The position numbers and the translations under genes were made by a program. 64,000 bases of DNA from 62-47 sp044463945 (GTDB lineage: Bacteria > Pseudomonadota > Alphaproteobacteria > Rhizobiales > Xanthobacteraceae), in NCBI GenBank assembly GCA_044463945.1, contig JBIQLW010000008.1, forward strand, positions 54,341-118,340, read 5' to 3'. The stretch's first letter is position 1; every line of letters begins with the position of its first letter. Positions 16,610-23,737 of the stretch are shown here, piece by piece. Below the pieces are notes generated by a model that searched no databases, was not told the DNA's origin, and saw only the letters and a program-made list of their open reading frames with translations.

Positions 16610-17440
16610 ATGGCAGTTGGAAAAACGCAAAAGAGCAGGAAGGGCGCCGTGTCGAAATCGCGCGCCCCTGCCAAACGGACCGATACGACGGACGGCCTCA
16701 CCGTGCTTTCGGTGGAAAAGGCGTTCCGGGTCCTGGAGTGTTTCAGGGCGGACAGTCAAAGCCTCTCGCTGACCCAGATCGCGATGCTGGCCGAACTCGA
16801 CAAAAGCGCGGCGCAGCGATTTACCCACACGCTCACGAGTCTCGGATATCTGCGGAAGGATCCGGAGACAAAGCGTTTTGAGCTGACGCCACGCACGCTC
16901 AACATCGGCTATGTCTATACGCGAACGAACACGCTCCTGAAGCGGGCGATGCCTTACCTTCTGCATCTCAGCAAGGAAACCGAGGAGACGGTCAACCTGA
17001 CGTTCCTCGACGACACGGATATCGTTTTCGTCGCCCGGTTTCTGAGCCGGCACGTGCTGAATACCGATGTCACGATCGGAAGTCGTATGCCGGCCTACTG
17101 CACGGCGCCGGGCCGCGCGATTCTGGCGTTCCTGCCCGACACGGAGCGGGACGCGATCCTTGATCGATCGAACCGGGCGGCGCTGACCCCTCATACCATC
17201 TGGAAGCGCGAAGACCTTATTTCGCTTCTCAGGAAGTGCCGGCAAAATGGCTACGCGACGGCGTTCGAGGAAGTGTTCGCGGGCGACGCATCCGTCGCGG
17301 CGCCGGTCCTGAATCTGGAAGGCCGCGTGCTCGCTGCCGTCAATATCGCGACGTCGACGACCCGCTTCACCCCGGAGGAAGCCGTCAGAAAGTTCGCGCC
17401 GCTCGCCGTTGCCGCGGCGCGCGCCATCGCGGATGCCTGA
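16610..17440 (+). CDS. IclR-family transcriptional regulator
   Basis: Regulator of 276 residues. After a basic leader of about 30 residues comes the winged helix-turn-helix (LSVEKAFRVLECF to LSLTQIAMLAELDKSAAQR, then YLRKD), followed by the IclR effector domain (GSRMPAYCTAPGRAILAFLP). Such regulators often control aromatic or organic acid catabolism and bind 13-17 bp palindromes. It is transcribed away from the crotonase-ligase operon, the usual arrangement for a local regulator, and the GTATCG-N5-CGATAC boxes are its probable targets. Whether it activates or represses cannot be told from sequence. Confidence 0.92.
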   Translation: MAVGKTQKSRKGAVSKSRAPAKRTDTTDGLTVLSVEKAFRVLECFRADSQSLSLTQIAMLAELDKSAAQRFTHTLTSLGYLRKDPETKRFELTPRTLNIGYVYTRTNTLLKRAMPYLLHLSKETEETVNLTFLDDTDIVFVARFLSRHVLNTDVTIGSRMPAYCTAPGRAILAFLPDTERDAILDRSNRAALTPHTIWKREDLISLLRKCRQNGYATAFEEVFAGDASVAAPVLNLEGRVLAAVNIATSTTRFTPEEAVRKFAPLAVAAARAIADA

Positions 17441-17482
17441 GCCCTGGGTTTCCGGGCCGGCCTCAAGAACAGGTTGTTGCGA

Positions 17483-17524
17483 CTCGGGCATGGTGCCCGC
17501 GGCACGCCCGCGGCCATGCCCGAG
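17483..17524. terminator. Hairpin between convergent iclR and ABC genes
   Basis: CTCGGGCATGG (17483-17493) pairs perfectly with CCATGCCCGAG (17514-17524) across a 20-base GC-rich loop. It lies between the stop codons of two convergent genes, so it may end transcription in both directions. There is no T-run, so an attenuating hairpin is equally possible. Confidence 0.5.
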
Positions 17525-17535
17525 GGCGCGTCGGC

Positions 17536-18531
17536 TCAAGCGATTGTCGAGGTGTAGAGGGACGGATCGAAATACTTCGAAGCCGGCGTGAAATCCTTCA
17601 CGTTGGCATTCGTCATGAAGAAGTCGGTCACCTGTTGCAGCCACTTGGTGACGGTGCCGTCGGCATAGAGCTTCTTCCACTCCTGCGACGTGAACATCTT
17701 CTGCGCCTTGAACGATTCCTCGATGTCCGACATCGGGGTCTGGCTGTAATGATTCTTCTGAAGGGCTTGCAGCGCTTCGGCGCTGTTGGCGATAAAATAA
17801 TCGTTGGCTTCGGCCCAGCCCTTGATCAGCTTCGACAACGTTTCCTTGTTGCCGTCATAGAAGTCGTTGCGCGCCGCCCAGCCGCCGACGATCGCGGCTT
17901 TCGGATAGTAAGCCGAGGCATCGGCCAGCTTGACCGCGCCCGGCACCTTCTGGCGCACCGAGACGTTGAACGGCACCCACAGCGCCACCGCGGGCACCGC
18001 GCCGGAGATGAACGAGGTCACCGCCGCCGGCATCGCCTGGTTGAGCAGTTCGACCTCGGACGGCTTGACGTCGTTGGCGCGCAGCGCCGTATCGAGGAAG
18101 ACGTGCGCGGTCGTTCCCGTCGTGGTCGCGATCCGCTTGCCCTTCAGATCGGCGAAACTCTTGATGCCCTGATCGCCGCGCACCCAGAGCTGCGCCGTGG
18201 CGACCTCGACGTCGTTGATGAGAAAGACCTTGCCCTGCCCGCGCGCCGGGAAGTTCGACAGTACCGCGCCGGTGGCCAGCACATCGAGGCTGCCGCCGAC
18301 CAATGCCTGAAAGATTTCAAGGCCGGTGTTGAACTGGCGAAGTTCGAGATCGAGTCCCTGCTTGGCAAACGATCCGCGATCCACGCCGGTCCAGATCTGC
18401 CCGTCCACCGCCACCGTATGCAGATAGCCGACGCGCAGCTTGGTCTTCGCCTGTGCGATTGAAGGCGTTGCAAGTCCGGTGGCGCTCAGGGCCACGCCCG
18501 CCGTCGTCGTCAGAAATTCCCGTCTGTTCAT
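17536..18531 (-). CDS. ABC transporter substrate-binding protein, NitT/TauT type
   Basis: Periplasmic protein of 331 residues with a twin-arginine signal (MNRREFLTTTAGVALSATG) ending near SIAQA. The fold is of the nitrate/sulfonate/taurine group: LRVGYLHTVAVDG, GLEIFQALVGGSLDVLATG, and SFADLKGKRIATTTGTT. Substrates of this group include sulfonates, pyrimidine precursors, nitrate and aromatic acids; which one is bound here is not readable. It is the last gene of a three-gene importer operon, 25 bp after the ATPase gene. Confidence 0.9.
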   Translation of the reverse strand: MNRREFLTTTAGVALSATGLATPSIAQAKTKLRVGYLHTVAVDGQIWTGVDRGSFAKQGLDLELRQFNTGLEIFQALVGGSLDVLATGAVLSNFPARGQGKVFLINDVEVATAQLWVRGDQGIKSFADLKGKRIATTTGTTAHVFLDTALRANDVKPSEVELLNQAMPAAVTSFISGAVPAVALWVPFNVSVRQKVPGAVKLADASAYYPKAAIVGGWAARNDFYDGNKETLSKLIKGWAEANDYFIANSAEALQALQKNHYSQTPMSDIEESFKAQKMFTSQEWKKLYADGTVTKWLQQVTDFFMTNANVKDFTPASKYFDPSLYTSTIA

Positions 18532-18556
18532 GGCATTCCTCCCTTGCCTTATGATT

Positions 18557-19378
18557 TCATTCTGAAAAAGGCATTGCTTGCGCCTGCTGCGCGCGATACT
18601 CGCTCATCACCAGGTCGCGAATATAGCTGCGAAGCTGGCCGAATTCCGGTCGCTCGTGAATCGACTCGTCGCGCGGATAGGCAAACGGCACTTCGATGAT
18701 CTCCTTGATCCGCGCCGGCCGCGCGGTGACCACGACGATGCGCGAGGCGAGATAGATCGCCTCCTCCACCGAATGCGTGATCAGCATCACCGTTTTGCCC
18801 TCGGTGGCGAGCACGCGCAGCAAAAGATTCTGCATGTTCGCCCGCGTCTGGGCATCCAGTGCTCCGAACGGCTCGTCCATCAGAAGAAATTGCGGCTTCA
18901 CCGCGTAAGCGCGCGCGATGGCGAGACGCTGGCGCATCCCGCCCGACAGATGCTTGGGGAACAGGTTGGCGAATTCCGACAGGCCCATGAGCGACAGATA
19001 ACGGTCGCAGATCGCCTCGCGTTCCTCCGGCGCCACACGATTGGCGTGCAGCGTCAGCCCGAACGCGATGTTCTGACGCACGGTGAGCCACGGGAACACG
19101 CCGTATTCCTGGAAGATCACGCCCCGCTCGGGGCCGGGCCCCTGGACCGGAACGCCATCGAACAGCACGCGCCCGCCGGTCGGCTTCTGGAAGCCGGCCA
19201 GCATGTTCATCATCGTGGTCTTGCCGCAGCCGGACGGGCCGATCACCGCGATGAAGTCGCCGTCGTTGATGGCGTAATTCACGTCATCGACGATCTGAAG
19301 CCGGCCTTTCGGCGTGTCGAAGGCAAGCGACACATGCTCGAACTGCGCGCGAACGGTTTTGTCAGCCGTGTCCGTCAT
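18557..19378 (-). CDS. ABC transporter ATP-binding protein, NitT/TauT type
   Basis: ATPase of 273 residues with Walker A GPSGCGKTT, Q-loop FQEYGVFPWLTV, signature LSGGMRQRLAIARA, Walker B FLLMDEPFGALDA and the switch histidine in LITHSVEEA. The wording matches SsuB/TauB-type subunits. It starts at ATG 19378, overlapping the permease stop as ATGA, although the reading frame continues open far upstream. It powers the importer formed with the neighbouring permease and binding protein. Confidence 0.93.
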   Translation of the reverse strand: MTDTADKTVRAQFEHVSLAFDTPKGRLQIVDDVNYAINDGDFIAVIGPSGCGKTTMMNMLAGFQKPTGGRVLFDGVPVQGPGPERGVIFQEYGVFPWLTVRQNIAFGLTLHANRVAPEEREAICDRYLSLMGLSEFANLFPKHLSGGMRQRLAIARAYAVKPQFLLMDEPFGALDAQTRANMQNLLLRVLATEGKTVMLITHSVEEAIYLASRIVVVTARPARIKEIIEVPFAYPRDESIHERPEFGQLRSYIRDLVMSEYRAQQAQAMPFSE

Positions 19379-20145
19379 GCCGCCGCGCGCTCCTGCCACA
19401 CCAGAAGCCGCCGGCTGATCGCGCGCAGGATCATATCCATGATCAGCGCGACAAAGCCGATGCAGATGATTCCGACATAGATGACGTCGAGCAGGAAATA
19501 GGTCGAGGCGTTCTGGATCAGCGCGCCGAGGCCGCGCTGCGCGGCGATCAGTTCGGAGGCCACCAGCGTCGCCCACGACACGCCGAGCGCAACCCGCAGC
19601 GCGGTCAGGATATGCGGCACGGTGAGCGGAATGATGACCTTGCGGAAGATCTCCAGTTCGCTGGCGCCGAGCGTCTGCGCGACACGGATATACAGCGGCG
19701 TGATCTGCGACACGCCCTCGTACATCACGATCACCCCCGAAAAGAAGGCGGCGTAGAACAGGATGACGAGCTTGGCCAGTTCGTCGACGCCGAAATAGAC
19801 GATCACCAGCGGGATCAGGGCGATCGGCGGCAGCGCGCGAAAGAAATTGATCATGGGGTCGGCCAGCGTGCGCGCCGGCCGATACCAGCCCAGCAGGAAT
19901 CCGACCGGCACGGCGGCGGCGATGCCGAGCAGCACGCCCAGCGTCACCCGCCGCGTGGAGGCCCATACATCGACAAGAAGACCCTCGCGGGTCAGCAGTT
20001 CGACGAACTTGATCGCAACCGCGTGAGGCGCGGGGATCAGCGACGGATTGACGATGCCGCTCCAGCGCACCGCGTACCACAGCGCGATCGCCCCCAGCCA
20101 TGGCACGAGTCCGAGCAGAAATCGCTTCACGCCGTCCGCCGTCAT
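19375..20145 (-). CDS. ABC transporter permease, NitT/TauT type
   Basis: Inner-membrane protein of about 256 residues with six predicted helices. The EAA-like loop (ASELEIFRKVIIPLTVPHIL) and FRALPPIALIPLVIVYFG fit the SsuC/TauC family. The frame is open to 20244, but that region contains the 20-bp GntR-type dyad, so I start at ATG 20145 (MTADGVKRFLLGL). Any start between 20145 and 20209 remains possible. It is the first gene of the importer operon and is divergent from the enolase-superfamily gene. Confidence 0.85.
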   Translation of the reverse strand: MTADGVKRFLLGLVPWLGAIALWYAVRWSGIVNPSLIPAPHAVAIKFVELLTREGLLVDVWASTRRVTLGVLLGIAAAVPVGFLLGWYRPARTLADPMINFFRALPPIALIPLVIVYFGVDELAKLVILFYAAFFSGVIVMYEGVSQITPLYIRVAQTLGASELEIFRKVIIPLTVPHILTALRVALGVSWATLVASELIAAQRGLGALIQNASTYFLLDVIYVGIICIGFVALIMDMILRAISRRLLVWQERAAA

Positions 20146-20181
20146 CCGCCCAAGCCGCTCCGCAGTTGCTCTTTGACCAAG

Positions 20182-20201
20182 TTGTATTATAGATAATACA
20201 A
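20182..20201. promoter_or_regulatory. Putative GntR operator between divergent operons
   Basis: TTGTATTAT-AG-ATAATACAA has perfect 9-bp arms around two bases, with the GT...AC core common to GntR-family operators. It lies between the ABC permease and the enolase-superfamily gene and is the probable target of the GntR/UTRA protein encoded at 23002-23724. Confidence 0.7.
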
Positions 20202-20242
20202 GCATACAAGGAAAGAGATCGCGCCGTGTCAAGGTTTCCCGC

Positions 20243-21367
20243 ATGACGAGCCTCGTGGCGATCCGCAGTCTGCGCGCCTATTGCTATCGCTGTCCCCAGC
20301 AAACGCCGGTCGAAACCTCGTTCGGCCGGATGCTGGACCGTCCGGCGGTGTTCATCCGCATCGAGGACGAGGACGGGTGCGTGGGCTGGGGCGAGACGTG
20401 GTCGAATTTTCCCTCGGTCGGCGCCGAGCATCGCACGCGCATCGTCAACGAGATCATCGCACCGGCGGCCGTCGGCTTCGTCGCCGACGCGCCTCAGCGG
20501 CTGTTTGATGTCCTCACCGACAGATACGCCGTGCTGGCATTGCAGACCGGCGAGCATGGCCCGTTCGCGCAATGTATCGCCGGCGTCGATGTCGCGATGT
20601 GGGACCTCGCCGCGCGAAGGCAGTCGCAGCCGCTGTGGCGCCTGCTCGGCGCCCGCTCGCCGCGGATCAGGGTCTATGCCAGCGGCATCAATCCGACCGG
20701 CGCGAAGCAGACGGCGGAAGCCGCGCTCCGCGCCGGGCATCACGCCCTGAAGCTGAAGATCGGATTCGATGCGGAGCGCGACCTTTCCAATCTGACGGCC
20801 TTGCGCGCGCTGGTCGGCGACGGCCTGCTTGCCGCCGACGTCAACCAGGGCTGGTCCTTCGAGCAGGCGCTCGCGTTCGCGCCCGAACTCGATCGGTTCG
20901 CGCTGGCATGGCTGGAGGAGCCGCTGCGCGCCGACCTGCCGTGGCCGGCATGGCTTGAACTCAAGCAGCGCATTCGCACGCCGCTGGCCGGCGGCGAGAA
21001 CCTCGCCGGGCAAAAGGCGTTCGCGGACGCCTTCGCGGCCGGCGCGCTCGACGTGATCCAGCCCGACATCGCCAAGTGGGGCGGCTTCTCGCAATGCGTC
21101 GCGGTCGGACGCCAGGCGCTGGCCGCCGGCCGAACGTTCTGCCCGCATTATCTCGGCGGCGGCATCGGCCTTCTGGCATCGGCGCATCTTCTCGCGGCGG
21201 TCGGCGGCGACGGCCTGCTTGAGGTCGATTTCAACCCGAACCCGTTGCGCGACGCGCTGGCGGGGCCGGTTGGCGATGTCCGCGAGGGGCACATCGTCCT
21301 CACCGATGCGCCGGGACTTGGGCTTGAGCCCGATCTCGCCGCGCTGGAAGCCTATCGGACCGCGTGA
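20243..21367 (+). CDS. Mandelate racemase/muconate lactonizing enzyme family protein
   Basis: Enolase-superfamily enzyme of 374 residues. Metal ligands are Asp199 (AADVNQ), Glu225 (WLEEPL) and Glu252 (GGEN). The acid-base pair appears to be Lys170/Lys172 (LKLKIG) on one face and His302 (CPHYLGGG) with Asp275 on the other, the mandelate racemase pattern. Such enzymes racemise or dehydrate 2-hydroxy acids and sugar acids. AAGG stands eight bases before ATG 20243. It starts a plus-strand operon with a GMC oxidoreductase and a GntR regulator, opposite an ABC importer. Confidence 0.9.
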   Translation: MTSLVAIRSLRAYCYRCPQQTPVETSFGRMLDRPAVFIRIEDEDGCVGWGETWSNFPSVGAEHRTRIVNEIIAPAAVGFVADAPQRLFDVLTDRYAVLALQTGEHGPFAQCIAGVDVAMWDLAARRQSQPLWRLLGARSPRIRVYASGINPTGAKQTAEAALRAGHHALKLKIGFDAERDLSNLTALRALVGDGLLAADVNQGWSFEQALAFAPELDRFALAWLEEPLRADLPWPAWLELKQRIRTPLAGGENLAGQKAFADAFAAGALDVIQPDIAKWGGFSQCVAVGRQALAAGRTFCPHYLGGGIGLLASAHLLAAVGGDGLLEVDFNPNPLRDALAGPVGDVREGHIVLTDAPGLGLEPDLAALEAYRTA

Positions 21368-21376
21368 GGCATGAGC

Positions 21377-23005
21377 ATGGTCCCGGCCGCGAAGGGTTAC
21401 GATTACATCATTGTCGGTGCCGGCTCAGCCGGCTGCCTGGTTGCCAACCGGCTGTCGAAGGACCCCGCGTGCCGCGTCTTGCTGCTGGAAGCCGGCGGAT
21501 CGGACCGCAACTTCTGGATCAGGCTGCCGGTCGGCTACTATCGCTCGATCTTCGACGATCGCTTCTCCCGCCTGTTCAGGACCGAACCGAACGAAAGGCT
21601 CGGCGGCCGCGTCATCGACTGGCCGCGCGGCCGCATCATCGGCGGTTCGTCATCGATCAACGGCCTGATCTTCATCCGTGGCCAGCACGAGGATTTCGAC
21701 GACTGGGAAAAACTCGGCGCGACAGGCTGGAGCTATCGCGACACCCTTCCCTGTTTCCGGCGCTATGAGCGCTACCGGGGCGGCGAGAACCAGTATCACG
21801 GCAGCCTCGGCGAGTTCGAGGTCTCCGACCTGCGGGTCGCCAATCCGGCATCGGCCGCCTGGATGCAGGCCGGCATGGAGTATGGCCTGCCCTTCAACGA
21901 CGATTTCAACGGCGCAACGACATTCGGCGTCGGCAGCTATCAGCTCGGCATCGGCGCGCGATGGCGCTCGAGTTCGGCTTCCGCCTTCCTGCATCCGGTC
22001 GCGCACCGGCCGAACCTGACGATCGTCGCCAATGCGCAGGCGACGCGCGTGACGTTCTCCGGCAGCACCGCGACCGGCGTCGAGTGGATCGCCGGCGGCG
22101 ACCGTCATCACGCCACCGCCGCGCGTGAGGTGATCCTGTGCGCCGGCACGCTGCAATCGCCGCAACTGCTGCAACTGTCGGGCATCGGTCCCGCCGCGTT
22201 GCTGCGCTCGCTCGGGATTCCCGTGGTCGTCGATGCGCCCGAGGTCGGCCGCAACCTTCAGGATCACTATCAGGCGCGCATCATCGTGCGGCTGAAACGG
22301 CCGATCTCGCTCAACGATCAGGTCCGCAATCCGATCGAACTGGCGAAAATGGGCCTGCAATGGGCGTTCCGGGGCAACGGGCCGCTGACGGCCGGCGCCG
22401 GTCAGGTCGGCGGCGCCGCCTGCACGCCTTATGTGGTCGGCGGCCGCCCCGACGTGCAGTTCAACGTCATGCCGCTATCGGTCGATCGTCCCGGCGAGCC
22501 GCTGCACCGCTATTCCGGCTTCACCGCCTCGGTCTGGCAATGTCACGCGGAGTCGCGCGGCCATCTGGCGATCCGCTCCACCGATCCGTTCGCCGCGCCG
22601 CTGATCCATGCGAATTACTTCGATGCGGAGCTGGACCGCAAGACGATCGTCGCCGGACTGCGCATCCTGCGCGAGATCTTCCGGCAGCCCTCGTTCCGCC
22701 CGCTGTGGGACATCGAGATCAAGCCGGGGCTCGATGCGGACAGCGACGACGCGCTGTGGGAGTTCGCACGCGACACCGGCGGCACGGTGTTTCATCAGGT
22801 CGGCACCTGCCGCGTGGGCAGCGATGACGGCGCCGTGGTGGACCCGCAACTGCGCGTCAACGGCGTCGAGCGGCTGCGCGTCATCGACGCGTCGGTGATG
22901 CCGCTCATCACCTCGGCCAACACCAATGCCGCCAGCCTGATGATCGGCGAGAAGGGCGCGGCCGCCGTGTTGTCTTCGGTCAGCGGTCAGGCGGACGCAT
23001 CATGA
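21377..23005 (+). CDS. GMC-family oxidoreductase (choline dehydrogenase-like)
   Basis: FAD-dependent alcohol oxidoreductase of 542 residues. The N-terminal YDYIIVGAGSAGCLVANRLS binds FAD; GRIIGGSSSINGLIFIRG and the C-terminal active-site pair in FHQVGTCRVG (His) and SANTNAASLMIGEKGA (Asn) are complete. GAGG is seven bases before ATG 21377 and only one base before the alternative ATG 21371, so I took the later one. It begins ten bases after the enolase-superfamily gene and overlaps the GntR gene by ATGA. It probably oxidises a hydroxyl of the same substrate. Confidence 0.92.
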   Translation: MVPAAKGYDYIIVGAGSAGCLVANRLSKDPACRVLLLEAGGSDRNFWIRLPVGYYRSIFDDRFSRLFRTEPNERLGGRVIDWPRGRIIGGSSSINGLIFIRGQHEDFDDWEKLGATGWSYRDTLPCFRRYERYRGGENQYHGSLGEFEVSDLRVANPASAAWMQAGMEYGLPFNDDFNGATTFGVGSYQLGIGARWRSSSASAFLHPVAHRPNLTIVANAQATRVTFSGSTATGVEWIAGGDRHHATAAREVILCAGTLQSPQLLQLSGIGPAALLRSLGIPVVVDAPEVGRNLQDHYQARIIVRLKRPISLNDQVRNPIELAKMGLQWAFRGNGPLTAGAGQVGGAACTPYVVGGRPDVQFNVMPLSVDRPGEPLHRYSGFTASVWQCHAESRGHLAIRSTDPFAAPLIHANYFDAELDRKTIVAGLRILREIFRQPSFRPLWDIEIKPGLDADSDDALWEFARDTGGTVFHQVGTCRVGSDDGAVVDPQLRVNGVERLRVIDASVMPLITSANTNAASLMIGEKGAAAVLSSVSGQADAS

Positions 23006-23724
23006 TCCTGGACGCGGAAAGCCATATCCCCAAGTACGCGCAGATCGCCGAGACGCTGCGCCAGCGCATCGCGCGCGGGCTGTGGCCGCGCGGCGCGCGG
23101 CTTCCCGGCAACGAAACCCTCGCGGCGGAATTCAGCGTCTCCCGCGTCACGATCCGTCAGGCGGTCGATCTCCTGACCCGCGAGGGCATCCTGGAGGCGC
23201 AGCAGGGCCGCGGCACCTTCATCACCGGCGGCGCGCCGCAGGATCGCTGGCTGAGGGTGGAGACGACGCTCGCCGATCTCGCCAAGGTTTACCGCACGAC
23301 GTCGCCGAAGATCATCAACATCTCCGAGAGCCGATGCGAAGCCCCGCTGCGTCCGGAGGATGGCGTCCCGGCCGCGAACTACGTGTTCATGCGCCGCGTC
23401 CATTCGCGAAAACGCCAGCCCTATTGCGTCATCTCCATCTATCTCGACGAGGCCATCTTCCGCAAGGCACCGGCGCGGTTTCGCAGGGAAACCGTGATTC
23501 CGATCCTGATGGACATGCCGGATCATCTCATCGCGACCGCGCGGCAGCGCATGACCATCGGCACCGCCGATCTCGACGTGTCGCGGCTGCTGCGCATTCC
23601 GTTGAATTCGCCGGTCGCGGAAGTGCGCCGCGTCTTCACCTCGCGCGACAACACCGTGATCTATCTCGGCGAGGTCATCTATCGCGGCGACTTCATCAGC
23701 ATCGACATGGACCTGCGCCCGTAA
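23002..23724 (+). CDS. GntR-family regulator with UTRA domain (HutC type)
   Basis: Regulator of 240 residues. The winged helix-turn-helix is residues 10-74 (PKYAQIAETLRQRIARGLWP, then AAEFSVSRVTIRQAVDLL and QQGRGTFI); the rest is a UTRA ligand-binding domain. It overlaps the GMC gene by four bases, so it is co-expressed with the enzymes and probably autoregulates through the dyad at 20182-20201. Its ligand is probably the imported compound or a product. Confidence 0.92.
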   Translation: MILDAESHIPKYAQIAETLRQRIARGLWPRGARLPGNETLAAEFSVSRVTIRQAVDLLTREGILEAQQGRGTFITGGAPQDRWLRVETTLADLAKVYRTTSPKIINISESRCEAPLRPEDGVPAANYVFMRRVHSRKRQPYCVISIYLDEAIFRKAPARFRRETVIPILMDMPDHLIATARQRMTIGTADLDVSRLLRIPLNSPVAEVRRVFTSRDNTVIYLGEVIYRGDFISIDMDLRP

Positions 23725-23737
23725 CCGCCGCGCCGTC

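Noticed and set aside
18557..21292. 911-codon minus-strand frame containing the NitT/TauT ATPase
   Set aside because: Only the last 273 codons match the ATPase. The upstream part is an open shadow through the permease and enolase-superfamily genes; ATG 19378 with the ATGA overlap is the real start.
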